From Eupeodes corollae (taxonomy: Eukaryota > Arthropoda > Insecta > Diptera > Syrphidae), in NCBI RefSeq assembly GCF_945859685.1, contig NC_079147.1:233612765-233676764 (forward strand): DNA of 64,000 bases, written 5' to 3'. How positions within the stretch are numbered: position 1 is the stretch's first letter; every line of letters starts with the position of its first letter. The position numbers were made by a program, and so were the translations under genes. A model generated the notes under the pieces. It was not told the DNA's origin. It ran no database searches and worked only from the letters and a program-made list of their open reading frames with translations. Positions 21,415-33,312 of the stretch are shown here, in pieces.

Positions 21415-22690
21415 TGACCATTATACAGTGTTACGCCCCGACGGCGGAGCTAGCATCTGATGAAGAGAAAGAATGATTTTACAGTCAACTATTATCCGCC
21501 TACAACAACACACCCCGCGGAGATATTATTTTGGTTATGGGAGACCTTAAAGCTAAGGTTGGCAGTTACAACGACGGACTAAGGCATGACTTGACTTGAC
21601 TTCTGCAATGGCCTTGTGATTGGTGGCACTATGTTTGAACATAGACTGTGTCATAAAATTAGTTGGATGTCAACGGATGGGCAAGCATCTTCCCACCAAA
21701 TTGACCACATTCCTATTAGTCACCGCTTTAGAAGCTGTCTCTTCGATGTCCAAAACCGAAGTGGCGCCGACATGGGACTTGCCTTTGACCACCACTTAAT
21801 AATAGCTACCCTAAAATTGCGTACAGCTACAGTTCTAAGATTCAACGGATTTACACAAGCCCCCAAGTTCAATATTGCTAGACTTAAGGATCACGAAATG
21901 AGAACCATCAGCAGCACAGTACATGACGACATCGAAAACAATTGGAATGCTGTGAAAAAAGTTTTCATTTCAGGTGCTGACAAAAAAGTCGATCGGAAAG
22001 AAGGAAGCAACTACACCTGGCTTTCAGAAGAATCTTGGACAAGGATCAACGAACGCAAATAGTTAAGGGCTCGAATAACTGCTGCACAAGGAGAAGAAAG
22101 ACATAAGCTGGAGTCCTCGTACCACATGAAAAAGAGAAATGTTCACCGTTCACAGAATAACCAAAGAACGAACCGGTGAACTTAGCTCAAAGCAACACCT
22201 GGTGAAAGAAGTAGACGGAACGTGAAAGGTTCGGTGTATGAGCAAGTCATAAGGTGGAAAAAAACACTTTTCCTCGGTTTTAAATCGATGCCTTCTGAAG
22301 CGCCCGAACAAACTAATAACCTTCCAGTAAAGATGAGATCATTGTCGTTATTCAATCACTTAAAAACAACAAAGTGATAGGACTTGATGGAATTCCCGCA
22401 GAATTTTTACAAGCATCGCTAACGTAATCAAGCGAACTGCTTCATCCGCTCATAAAAGAAGCCTGGACCACCGAAAGATTCCCCGATGAGTGAAGGAAGG
22501 GAATTGCCAAAGTAGTAGCAAAAATCATACTGGAATGGATCAGAGGACACCTTGAAGTCACACTGGATGCGGAACAAGCAGGATTCCGCGCTGGATCCTC
22601 CTGTATTGATCATATCAATAACCTGCGGATTGTTATTCAGCAGTGTGTTGAATATCGAGCACCACTACACCTGCTGTTCAATTTTATAAG
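21415..22690 (+). mobile_element. RTE-B retrotransposon, endonuclease end and RT start
   Basis: Near 21425 it reads VLRPDG in one frame and QCYAPTAELASDEEKE in another, then RGDIILVMGDLKAKVGS (endonuclease Asp-Asn motif). The frame 21616-22062 has VIGGTMFEHRLCHKISWMS, QIDHIPISHRFRSCL, NRSGADMGLAFDHHLIIAT and APKFNIARLKDHEMR. A linker follows, and around 22530-22690 RT residues ILEWIRGHLE, DAEQAGFRAGSSCID and CVEYRAPLHLLF. It then ends, so the catalytic RT is missing. The wording matches a common RTE-like family; the 54-kb element here is its 3' half. Confidence 0.8.
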
Positions 22691-22984
22691 CCGCCAAAAT
22701 ATGATTTTTTGCCAAGGGCTTGGGCTTAAACGATGAAGCGATAACGAACCGTGTGCTTTTAATTGCTGAGTTAATTGGCGAATAATCCGAGATTTTGTGC
22801 TGAAATTTCCTCAGGCTAGTACCTGCAATTTAAAGCTGTTCGATAGGAAGTTGAACAACGTCGATTTTGACTTTATGTAGATTTGATTTTAAAGATATCA
22901 CTAGGTGGCCTACCTATACAAATGGTTGTCCTTTTTGGACAAGGACTTAACATTTTTATTTTAAAATAAATCGCAAAACCATTT
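22691..22984. other. unassigned spacer
   Basis: No recognisable motif; AT-rich sequence between RTE-B and a transposase fragment. Confidence 0.35.
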
Positions 22985-23502
22985 GAGGTGTTTTAAAAAC
23001 TTTACTATTTAATGTGTCGGCAACACATTTTGTCCGAAACGGGAGCTATTTCGCGTTTAATGTTGGCTCTGAGCTCCTCCAAAGTTGTGGGTTTGTAAGA
23101 GGCTATGTTAAATAATTGACTTATATAAAGGCGTTTAATCTCACAAATGAGGTGGCTCTGGCTATTCGTTTGGACCATTTCTTGAGATAACACGCTCAAA
23201 AACGTACTCTTCAATTAATCGATTTTAAGGTATGCTGTATGACTAAGGATAGAATCATGTTGGAACCACAAATGTTGTCAAAGTCCATATACAGGCCAAA
23301 AAAATAAGTGGCCTGTATATGGTGGGTCGCCTAAAATTTTAGAGTCAGCTGGATCTTTTATGCATGTAAGCCAAGATTCTTACTCAAAATAGTCATATTG
23401 TGGTTTGAGCGATGGCCAATTCTTGACAACGCGCGCCTTATTGACCAATTTGGAACGTATCCTGCGGACCGGAAGCCTGAACGGCAGCGATATTTTCGTC
23501 CC
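22985..23502 (-). pseudogene. mariner-like transposase (DUF4817-type) fragment
   Basis: From the minus strand one reads IAAVQASV-like residues around 23490, then SKNLGLHAYKIQLTL (about 23370-23400), a decayed middle with FQHDS (second Asp region), ERVISRNGPN and finally KPTTLEELRANIKREIAPVS (about 23030-23095). The order matches the relative at 17.4-18.8 kb, with large internal losses. It contains a perfect 14-bp hairpin at 23285-23322 and abuts RTE-A at about 23503. Confidence 0.75.
23285..23322. repeat. perfect 14-bp inverted repeat
   Basis: CCATATACAGGCCA (23285-23298) and TGGCCTGTATATGG (23309-23322) are separated by a 10-base A-rich loop. It lies in the decayed middle of the transposase fragment and probably arose by a local inverted duplication. 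Confidence 0.9.
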
Positions 23503-24405
23503 AGAAAGTCCACAGTCAATCAAAACATTACGGCAGCTCGTCGAAAAACCCAACAACATCAAATCAACACCAACCATCTTTTCATCGATTTAAAGGACGC
23601 ATATGACAGCATCTACAAGGACGAGCTATATAGAGCCATGTCTAGAGTTTTGGCATCCCTGCCAAACTCGTCCGTTTGTGCAGGATGACATAAAGGTTGG
23701 AAACAACTTAACAGAACCTTTTGTCAAAAAAGGTTTAAGACAAAGTTATGCGCTGTCATGCGATTTTTTTAACATCATACTTGAAAGAATAGTGCAGAGC
23801 TCCCACGTCAACACTAGAGGCACTATATTGCAAAAGTCTGTCCAATTACTAGCATATGCTGTTGACATTGACATAATCGAAAGAACTCAGCGTGATGTCA
23901 ATGGGACTTTTGTGAGTATTGAGACAGAGGCGGAAAAAAATGGGTTTAACGGTTAATGAGGGCAAAAAAAAGAACATGCTGTCATGACGAAAGGACCCAT
24001 AACACCGACGCCTAAGTCAAAACGTCACCATCGACAGACCTAATTTTGAGGTAATAAAGGACTTCATCTACCTAGGCTCTGCTATGAACACAGAAAACAT
24101 GACCAGCACTGAGATCAAACGAAGAATTACTCTTTGTTAACCACTGTTTCTTTATTTTGGTAAGAAAGCAATTCAGTAGCAAAGCCCTCTCTCGAGGGAC
24201 CAAAGTGTCGCTGTATAAGACCCTTATCATCCCCGTCCTGCTATACGGTGCTGAAGCATGGACTATGACAAAACCGGATGAAAGCGCCTTGGGTCGTTTG
24301 TGAGAAAAGTTCGTCTTGTGATCTACGGTCCGGTATGCATCGAGCGGGGGTGCTGGAGAAGATGGAGCGATGACCTGTACGGTGTGTACAGCGACGTAAA
24401 CTTAG
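23503..24405 (+). mobile_element. RTE-A retrotransposon fragment, truncated at both ends
   Basis: RT blocks read across frames: RPRKSTVNQNI, NHLFIDLKDAYDSIYKDELY, FVKKGLRQSYALSCDFFNI, then LLAYAVDIDIIERTQRDVN (YADD changed to YAVD) and later VRLVIYGPVCIE-type residues near 24305-24345. It stops near GTACAGCGACG at 24390-24405 without the usual AAGT tail, so its 3' end is also missing. Several frameshifts are present. Confidence 0.85.
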
Positions 24406-25915
24406 CCGACAGGGTCTTAATTTATGATTTGCAGACGTTTCTTGTTCGTCAACTTTATAAATTAGGTCTCGCAACAGTCCTAGTGTCTCGTCTTTTAAGT
24501 CTTTTTTAGTCAATTGTATTAAAATCGAATGTTTAACGTTAAGTCTACAAGTTAAAAAGTTATTCAAGTTCGAAGTTCAATACAAATTTGACAGTTTTGA
24601 AGATATCTAAGTAAAAATGTCAGAAAATTGGTGTATATTTTTGAAGTAAATTTCTTTAAGCATGCAAATTAACATTTCTGTCAAAAATAAATCAGGCAAA
24701 AGAAATTTCATCTGAATCACCCTATAATTTAATATACATTTAGACAGAACCATTTTATTACAGTTTCTTTTTATGGATGCACAGCTATGAACATTTGTCA
24801 TTGTTATAGCAGCTATAAAATAGCAAGTACTTGTATTGGAAGCCTTTAAATGTCGGTATAATTAGTTATTTGCTTTATTACTAACTTCGCTTAATGTATC
24901 GAATTAGAAATTTATCAGGATTAAGGTATTCCGCATTATCTACGCTAGCGTTCGATGGTTTTTTTTTTATAAACTTGTGCGCCATCAATATAAAAATGAC
25001 GCCCTTTTGTACCGCAGCGCCGTGCGTCGGTCGTCTGCCGTCAAAGTGTATAGCTTAATCCTTGTCCTATATATCTCATTCCCATATTCTAGAGGTCCTG
25101 ATGCATATATAAGCTTTATTTTGGCAATTTTCATTGTGCGGAAGGAATTACATATGGCTCAGGATATGACCTGCAATTTAATTAAGTTATTATCTCATCG
25201 TGGTGTATATCTGCATCGATGTACACACATACACACATGCATATGTCTATTTGTATATTAAGGCTATGGTCATCCTGTAAAACTGAGGGGCTATAGGTAT
25301 AACATGGCTTTTGAATTGAATATAGTTTTATTGAGAAAAAAATAAAAACACAAACACACATTCATATACTCAAAGTATTTTTCAGGATTTAAATTTAATA
25401 TCGAAAGAGCGTTATTTCCTCCTCGGTTGAAAGACTTTTAATCCATCTGCTGGAGCTGTTGGGGTTGCATTGGAATTGGAATGGCAATTGCAATCCTCTG
25501 AATCCTCTCTTCTACCATATATAGATTTATTGGTCGAATGGTTGATGGTGATTCAATGGAGTGTAAGAGGGGTTAGGCTAGCCACTGAATGTGGCATGGT
25601 TTGATCAGAATCAGGACCGAAAAAAGTTACCAACCCACACATATACAGTTTGGGCCATATAAATAAGTCACAGAACGAACAAAATCGTCAACTAAGATTT
25701 ATTTTTTTTTAACTACTGTTTATATATGTTTAAGAAAAACAGTTATTAATCTATATTTATTAATAATAGACAAATAATTATGCTATTTAATTGATCTTAG
25801 CTCACTTTTTATTTATTTGAACTGACATATATAATATTTAACTTAAATGGGCAAAAATAGAAAAAAATCTGGGAATGACAGATCAAATTAATGAAAATTT
25901 GAGTCATAATTTATT
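24406..25915. other. unassigned DNA
   Basis: No coding element is recognised. CACACATACACACATGC (25224-25240) is a short microsatellite. ACAGTTTGGGCCATATAAAT at about 25665-25684 resembles a Tc1-type terminal sequence, but I find no good inverted partner. Confidence 0.35.
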
Positions 25916-25919
25916 TAAA

Positions 25920-28376
25920 GCTGGACTCTTCCTTGATTCGACTTAGGCTTTGGAGCCCAAACCTGGACAGAGTTCCGACTGCTCAGGAATATGATGCTCT
26001 GTCTGACTCCATTTAAAAAATTGTCGTTATTACGGAGTATTTCAATGCACACAATTCTTCATGGCTTCAATATTCGGGCCAGACAACACCAGAAGGAGTG
26101 TGTGCTGAGATCTTCGCTGAGTTGAACCACCTATCATCGGACGTGGTAGGTTGAGCAGAAAATACTCTTGACTTGTTTCTTACCTCTGACCCTGGTAAGT
26201 ACACTAGTGTTCTATCTTCTCTAGGAACATCTGACCATTGTGCTCCAGTAAAAGAAAGAGCTCTTAAGAGAACCGTTTGGCAATGCGAGGAAGCCAACCA
26301 GCGCTGATATGATCACAAGTTTGATTCCCCTGGGAATGAGAACTTTTATCCCGAATAAGGTTAAAAGCATCAGACCTAAGGAAAACGCATGGTTCGATGC
26401 GATCTGTAAGGAGGTTATTAGGGTCAAGAAGGTAAGTTTCCCTTGTTTATAAGCCAATCCAACTCAGGATAACCGGAATAAGTTCAAGCAAGCCAGGAAG
26501 GCTTACATCGTCCATATTCGACGGACCAAATTTGTACATGACCAAAAATTATGATAAAAAATACTGCAATTTCCACAAATGCAGTGCACATTTTTGGTCA
26601 TTTGTAAAATATATGAAGAATTCTTCCTCTTCCTCGGTTCCTGTGCTCGTTGTCAATGACACTCCATTTGTAAGCTCTTTAGAGAAAGCTAATCTCTTTA
26701 CTAGGTAGTTCACCGCCATTTCAACGCTGCCAGTTAGTGTTATGCGTCTTTACTAGAGGGAGTTAGTGATTCTATGGGACCAATTTTTTTCGCACTCGTA
26801 CTGTGACAAGAGTTCTTAAAGATCTCAACATTCATAAATATGCTGGTCCGGATGGTATCCCCGCTATTGTTCTGAAGAGGTGTTCTTCAACGCTGGAAAA
26901 ACCACTGCGTAAGCTTTTTCATCTATCCTACTCGTCAGGTCTCTTTCAGAGCGGATGGAAAACCGCATTTGTCCAGCCTATACCCAAAAAAGGCGAATGT
27001 TCTTCACAGTCTAATTAAGGACCCATTGCACTTACGTCCCTTCTTTCCAAGGTCATGGAAGTGCTGAAATAAAAAGATCAAGAAAAATTTAGAAGATCGA
27101 AAGCTTTTTAATGACCGACCATACAGCTTTCGTAGCAATAAGTCCACTGGTGCTCGCATGGTTCATCTCATCGAACAAATCTTTACATCGTTTTGGAGAA
27201 AGTAAGGTTATTGCACTTCATATTTCAAAAGCATTAAATAGGGTTTAACGTCAGGATCTCTTATCGAAAATGCGTGGTTTCGGTTTTCACGAATCTCTCC
27301 TTCACTAGGTTAGTTACCTTTCGAATCGTTCCATACAAGTTGTATTGGATGGATTCAAGTCAAAAAACCACAAAATAAATGCTGATGCTGGTGTGCCCCA
27401 GGGCTCTGTTCTATCTCCAACACTCATGATCTCCTGTCTGCAACATCTAATCCAATACATTGTTTCGCTGACGATAGTACCCTTAGCTTCTCATATTCGT
27501 TTTCAGATTCACATCCCTCTTCAGCGAATGTGGAACTTTAACGACAAAATATGGTAAGCTCATTAAATTCCGACCTAAGCAGCATTGTACAATGGGGAAT
27601 AAAAAACCGAGTAGAACTTAAGCTTCGAAAACCCAATGATGTCTTGCATCGTTAAAACGAGATATACCCCTATTATTCATAGATGGCACTTGCATCGAGG
27701 AAAACTGAACATCTCCATATTCTCGGTATAGGTACGAACCAGCTCTTGTGGAACGATCACATACGCGATGTCGCCAAATGTCACAAGATGTTGGAGTTTT
27801 CTAAGGTGATGCAAGAAGTTTTTATCACCCTCTGATCTGGCTGTTATTTACAAGTCTTATATACGTCCAAAGCTTGAGTATAACTCCCATATCTGGGCTG
27901 GTGCTCCTGCAACTTACTTAAGCCTCTTGGACAGTATTGAACTTAGAGCATTTAGATTGATTGGTGATAATACCATCACAGGTACATTTACGTCGCTAGA
28001 ACATCGTCGTAAAGTTTCCTATCTCACCCTCTTTTACCATTAATTTATCGGTTTATGCTCTAGAGAAATAGACAGCTGCATTCCTTCTCTTAAACAGTTC
28101 AACCGTAATACTCGCGCTTCTAGGAATGCTCATCAGAATACCCTCGAGCCCAACTTCGGTCGTACCGTCAAGTGCAGAGATTCGGTCTTTAGCCGAACTA
28201 CGCGAATGTGGAATGCCTTGCCACACTCTGTCTTTCCCAGTCATTGCAATATTCAGGAATTTAAAACCAATGTGCACCGACACCTCCTTCCAACCCCTTT
28301 CTCTCTTTCCTAGTGCGCACATTGTGTCTTTGCAAAATAAGGGTGGTAATATCCACTTAAGTGTGCGCTGATAATA
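25920..28376 (+). mobile_element. non-LTR retrotransposon family F (Jockey-like), degraded
   Basis: It starts in the endonuclease C-terminus (FNAHNSSWLQYSGQ, LDLFLTSDPGKYTSV, GTSDHC at about 26045-26240) and continues with RT pieces: LKDLNIHKYAGPDGIPAIVL and GWKTAFVQPIPKKGE (26803-27018), NRSTG-type and SKA residues, LDGFKSK, GVPQGSVLSP (27387-27416), FADDSTL-type residues at about 27455-27490, and VQWGIKNRVE. The 3' region ends in AAGTGTGCGCTGATAAT with an A-run at 28376. Dozens of stops and shifts show long decay. The same family occurs at 62.65-64 kb. Confidence 0.8.
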
Positions 28377-28800
28377 AAAAAAATTCTTCTGATTGCAAAA
28401 AAGTCAGTGTAAATAATTCTAGTAGTATTTTTCTAACGACCTTTAAATATCTAGGGGTATTACTTGATAGTAAAATTAATTGGTCTTATCATACTCACTC
28501 TTACAGAAATTACTTGTTATTTTGTTCTAGACAGTTTTTTAAGCTTGGTTTGTATTGCTCACAAAAAATACTAGTTATGATTTACTATGGTATTATTTAT
28601 TTTAAGATTCAGTATGGAATATCTTGGTGGGGGGGTTCTTATCAAAGCAAGGTTATAATCCTCTTCTTATTCTTCAAAAACATGTTATAAATCATTTGTA
28701 ATAAAAATCGCTTTTATAACACTTTAATTTTTTTTCAGGATTTGAAGGTTCTTCGTCTACGACATCTGTACTACTTTAAACTTTTAAAGGTAAGTTTTAT
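28377..28800 (+). pseudogene. RT C-terminal fragment of another non-LTR element (CR1/Jockey-like)
   Basis: The frame 28361-28690 reads TFKYLGVLLDSKINWSYHT, SRQFFKLGLYCSQKILVMI and YGIISWWGG-like residues, which match the thumb and post-RT region of CR1- or Jockey-like polymerases; a further piece after 28735 gives DLKVLRLRHLYYFKLLK. The catalytic part is missing. It directly follows the A-run of family F. Confidence 0.65.
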
Positions 28801-29100
28801 GAAAAATTTATATCCTTTAAAGAGAAATAGTTCACGACATAATTAAGGACTGAATACGGTCTCATAATATAACAATTTTTTAGTTCAAAAATGAATTTCG
28901 TGCAGAGTCCGAGCAACTGAACTAGCCATTTTCTTCTACTAGAAACAAGAAAATATGATTCAAAACTAAAATTAAAATGGAAAAATTTAATAGTATCAAA
29001 CAAGCATTTAATTTATTTCTTTGAAGGCAGTGAGGATAAAGATTCTGAAGCTTGAAGAAACACAATTTTATGTTAGACAATTTAGTCTCTGCTCTGAGCT
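28801..29100. other. unassigned spacer
   Basis: Nothing recognisable; AT-rich. Confidence 0.35.
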
Positions 29101-29781
29101 TTAAAGGACTATTCACATGAGAGCAGCCAACGACCGGCGATTGAACGAACATTTGTCTATTTTGAGGTTTTGTTCACATAATTCGTCGCGAATGACGTTT
29201 TACTTTGACAATTCACTTGATTTGTTTCAAAATCATTTTAAAAAAGTGTTTAAAAAAATGAATAGATTAAACAAAATATGATTATATTACCTTCGGTATT
29301 TAAAATAAAAGCAATATTTTGCCATCCTTCTTCTATCTGAATAGGAACGAACGGCTTTGTTGGACAATGATTGATTTGATTCCACTTCCAAAATTAATTT
29401 TTCACCAAATTCCTTGAACACTTAACATTATTTCAGTGTTCATAAATGCCTTTTTATTAATGTTTGTTTTAACCATGACGAATCACCAAGTGAACAATAA
29501 CAAGAAAGATTTTGAGGTTATTCGTGAGCGAATAACTCATTCGTTAAAGTGTGGATGGTATGTGGAACGCGAATAGAGTTTGACAGTTCGTAACAATCAG
29601 ATAGCAAACTTCACTTATTTTAGCATTTACAAGGAAAATTTTAGTATCTTAACATGAATTGAATTAAGTTTTTTACGATTTTATCCAGTTTTTGTGAAGG
29701 ATTTAGACTAATTAAATGTTTTACATTCCATTTGTTTTTTATTCGGCGGTCGTTGGTGGTTCTCGTGTGAATAGTCCTTAA
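29101..29781. repeat. non-autonomous TIR element (MITE-like), about 0.68 kb
   Basis: The left end GGACTATTCACATGAGAGC, then CCAACGACCGGCGA (29106-29139), is matched in inverted orientation by the right end ending at 29777 (GGACTATTCACACGAGAAC, CCAACGACCGCCGA when reverse-complemented). About 29 of 33 positions agree. TTAA occurs at both borders (29101-29104 and 29778-29781), as after piggyBac-type transposition, but the left border has one extra A, so the superfamily is uncertain. The interior has no transposase frame. Confidence 0.8.
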
Positions 29782-30149
29782 TTAACCCGAATCTTATATT
29801 TTTGGCAAGGTTAAGTTAGGAACGCGTTTAATATTATGAAATAAGGATTTATAATGAATAAAACAGCATAAAAGAACTCTTGATGATGGGTATTGTTACA
29901 TATTAGATCCTAAATGAAGACGGATTGCCATGTAGAAATATTTACACAAGTCCTGAATGGACGCTTTACCAGCCCTAAATAGATGTGTCAAAACAAAATT
30001 TTCACCGAAGACATCATTTCGCAAAAAAGCACATTTAAGTGTTTGGAGTGGCGAATCACCTTACTTTTGGGAAACATTTAAAGGGAATATAGTAAATCGT
30101 ATAGTAAATATAGGGTAATTCATTTTACGGTTTCAAGAGCATTCGTTAA
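29782..30149. other. unassigned spacer
   Basis: No recognised motif. It separates the TIR element from the truncated transposase. Confidence 0.35.
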
Positions 30150-30996
30150 TAAAACTAGGTGCTGGCCAGTTGACATCGCCACGATGAGAAATTACGCGGT
30201 CAGGAAATGCCTCTTTCAATAAAGCCATATTCACTCGAGTTGTGAGGCATGTGTACCATCTTTTAGAAACTGCATATTCTCCAAGTCGATTTCTTCAATA
30301 GCAGGCACAAACAGTTGCTTATCATGTAACCAATAAGCTCTGAATTGACGGTGATAGTCGTTCCACCGTTGTTTTGGAAGAAGTAAGGTCCGATCATATC
30401 TCTGGACCAAAGAATGGCATTTTGTGGATGTAATGTCCTCTCTTCAATTACTTGAAAATTCTCAGAACCACAAATACGACAATATGGTTTATTAACATAC
30501 CTACCGATTTAGAAATGTGCTACGTCGCTGAAAAAAATTTAGTTCGAAAAATCGCAGTCCAACGCCTGTTGTTCAAGCACCCATTAGACATATCAACGAC
30601 GACGTTGTGAATAGTCAGCTTCAGTTGTTCTGTGAGCTGGACATTTTATGGAACTAGGTGTCGATTCAAACGTAAAATACGCCATAAAGTGAGGTAAGAC
30701 AATCCTAATTCCTGAGAACGACGAGGAATCAACACATTCGAGCCTTCAGCAAGACTTTTACCTGTAGCGATATTTTCATTGGTACGAGAGAAACGATGAT
30801 GTACAGGCCTTACGATATCTCTAACCAATCCAGTCTCTTCAAATTTCTTCACAATTTTGCCAATTGCTTGTGTAGTTGGACGATTTAGTAAGCTATAATC
30901 TCCTCTTAAAAGACGATATGTGGCTGTGGCAGAATCACCATTTTTGTAGTAGGTTTGAAAAATTTGTAAGTGTTGTGCGAAAGTTAGGAAATCCAT
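30150..30996 (-). pseudogene. mariner-like transposase (DUF4817-type), C-terminus lost
   Basis: The minus frame starts at ATG 30996 and is open to 30646: LQIFQTYYKNGDSATATYRL, RPTTQAIGKIVKKFEETG, RPVHHRFSRTNENIA, RRSQELGLSYLTLWRIL. This is the N-terminal DNA-binding part, nearly intact. After a frame break come RRRYV, ALDCDF, IFFSD.AHF (first Asp), GRYVNKPYCRICGSENFQ, DMIGPYFFQNNGG and ISHRGDVNWPA, where it stops at about 30150. The third acidic residue is therefore missing. Confidence 0.85.
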
Positions 30997-31366
30997 TTTC
31001 GTAGATGTCAGACTTTTAACTGAAAAAAAGTTTAGTTTAATAATTAGTTTGACAGGTGTAGAATTTCAGACCTATACTTTTAAAAGCGCAACCCGTTTCA
31101 ATACCAACTCTTGCAGATATTGTTGTGTCCAAGAATTAAGCATTATTATAAAAATAAAGGCTTTACGTTATGTTTTATTTCCGACTAGTTCTTGCTTCAA
31201 ATGGAAGCGTATGTCGGTAATAAAGAGCAGAATATTTTCTTTCAAGACGTCAGTCGTTTTGGACTTATCTGTGTAGACAAGCAACTTTCCATTAGCTCAC
31301 AAAAAATAGTCAAATGATGTTGAATTTTACAGCTCACTAAAAATTTCCTTCAATACATTGATTTTT
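30997..31366. other. spacer between transposase and repeat
   Basis: It probably includes the transposon's own 5' untranslated DNA, but no inverted-repeat partner is visible because the other end is lost. A 75-codon plus frame (31049-31276) has no motif. Confidence 0.35.
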
Positions 31367-33312
31367 AACTTCCCATAGGAAGTTATTGTAATGGGTCCGA
31401 TTTGTCAAATTGAAAATTTTGACATTTCTCGACGTTTCAAGGTCCCTAGAGTCGAAATAAAAGATTTTTAGAAAGATGTCTGTGCGTGAGTGTGTACGTA
31501 CGTTCGTACGCCCGTACGTCCGCTCAAGAACCAGAAGAGATATCAACTTCAAATAAATAAGATAAGATACAGATAATAACGCAGAAAGATGCAGAAAGGG
31601 CTCTCAAGAAAATTGCGTGGGTGGTTTTTTTACCATAGCAGTTTGAAAAAGGTGAACATTTTGGTTAACCCTAAATATCTTACGAACCAAAAACGCTAGA
31701 GACTTGAATTAAATTTTATATAATAGATTGTAACGTGATACCAAACAGGTATATTTTTTGAAAAAAATCAATATAACGGTTTTTTTTAAAATCAATAAAA
31801 CTGAAAAAAAAAATTTTTCACCTCCAAAATTTTACGACTGAAATATGATTTTATCTCTAAAACAATTTTGTGCAACGAAAAATAATGTTTTTGACATCTG
31901 ATAAAGTTTTGAGAAAAATCTAATTGACAGTTTTTTTTATAAAAAATAAAAATCTAAAAAAAAACATTACTCGAAGTTCGTAAAAATTGAATATCGATTC
32001 AAATATCTTTTCAAAAACTTGAAATTAAGGCTTCAATTTTATTTTATCTTATAAAAAATATTGTTTTCAACATTCTGAAAAATTTTGAGAAAAATCGAAT
32101 TGACAGTTTTTTTTACAAAAAATAAAAACCTAAACAAAAAATTTATAAAAGTTGGTAAAAATTGATTTTCGACTCAAATATCTTTTCAAAACTTTGAGAT
32201 ATTGGCTTTTATTTACTTTTGTCTTTCAAAAAATCTTGTTGTTAACATTCAGTTAAAGTTTGAAAAAAATCGAATTTACAGTTTTTTTACATAAAATAAA
32301 AACCTAAAAAAAAAATTTATAAAAGGTGGTAAAAATTGATTTTCGACTCAAATATTGGCTTAAGTTATCTTTTATCTTTCAAAAAATCTTGTTGTCAACA
32401 TACAATTAAAGTTTGAAAAAAATCGAATTGACAGTTTTTTTACAAAAAATAAAACCTAAAAAAATAATTTATAAAAATTGGTAAAAATTGATTTTCGACT
32501 CAAATATCTTTTCAAAACTTTGAGATATTGGCTTTTATTTACTTTTATCTTTCAAAAAATCTTGTTGTCAACATTCAGTTAAAGTTTAAAAAAAATCGAA
32601 TTGACAGTTTTTTTACATAAAATAAAAACCTAAAAAAAAAATTTATAAAAGTTGGTAAAAATTGATTTTCGACTCAAATATCTTTTCAACACCTTACGAT
32701 ATTGGCTTTTATTTACTTTTATCTTTCAAAAAATCTTGTTGTCAACATTCAGTTAAAGTTTGAAAAAAATCGAAGTGACAGTTTTTTTACAAAAAATAAA
32801 AACCTAAAAAAAAAAATTATAAAAGTTGGTAAAAATTGATTTTCGACTCAAATATCTTTTCAAAACTTTGAGATATTGGCTTTAATTTACTTTTATCTTT
32901 CAAAAAATTTTGCTGTCAACAAAGTATTGGCTTTAAAGTAATTTTATCTCCTAAGAAATATTGTTGGTAAAATTTTAAAAAAATCGAATTTACAGTTTTT
33001 TTTACAAAAAATAAAACTCTAAAATAAAAACAATACTAAAACTTGGTAAAAATTTACTTTCGGCTCAAATAGCTTTTCAAAACTTAAAAATATTGGCTTG
33101 AAACTTATTTTATTTCACAGAAAATATTGTTTTCGATATTCAGTAATTTTTATATAAAAATCCAACAGTCCGTTTTTTCATATAAAAAATAAAATCTACA
33201 AAAAGAGTACGCAAATTTGGTAAAAATTGATACGAGTACATAAAGACAAACTTTTAAGCAAGACAAATCGACAGACGGGATGGGAAGTTATCAGTGTGGG
33301 TCGCATCCCAGC
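31367..33312 (-). repeat. ACGT-rich repeat family, full-length copy (copy 3)
   Basis: It starts with AACTTCC-CATA-GGAAGTT (31367-31384), contains the ACGT tract at about 31490-31520, a conserved stretch to about 31900, a tandem array of about 174-bp units (31924-33000), and the right end GACGGGATGGGAAGTTATCA followed by GTGGGTCGCATCCCAG (33276-33310). AACTTCCCAT and CGATTTGTC occur near both ends in inverted orientation, so it may be a TIR element, although Helitron-like behaviour is not excluded. No protein frame longer than 71 codons occurs. Length is about 1.95 kb. Confidence 0.85.
31924..33000. repeat. tandem array of about 174-bp units inside the repeat
   Basis: GACAGTTTTTT recurs at about 31924, 32102, 32278, 32430, 32603 and 32777, with a variant at 32991. 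Spacing is mostly 173-178 bp, with one shortened unit of about 154 and one lengthened of about 214. Each unit contains GGTAAAAATTGATTTTCGAC, CAAATATCTTTTCAAAAC and CTTTCAAAAAAT. Unit length is in the range of nucleosome-sized satellites. Confidence 0.85.

Noticed and set aside
25660..25920. A Tc1-type MITE starting ACAGTTTGGGCCATA
   Set aside because: Only one end is convincing; the proposed partner near 25900 matches at too few positions.
31924..33000. CRISPR-like array
   Set aside because: Units of 174 bp are direct tandem repeats without unique spacers, in an insect genome.
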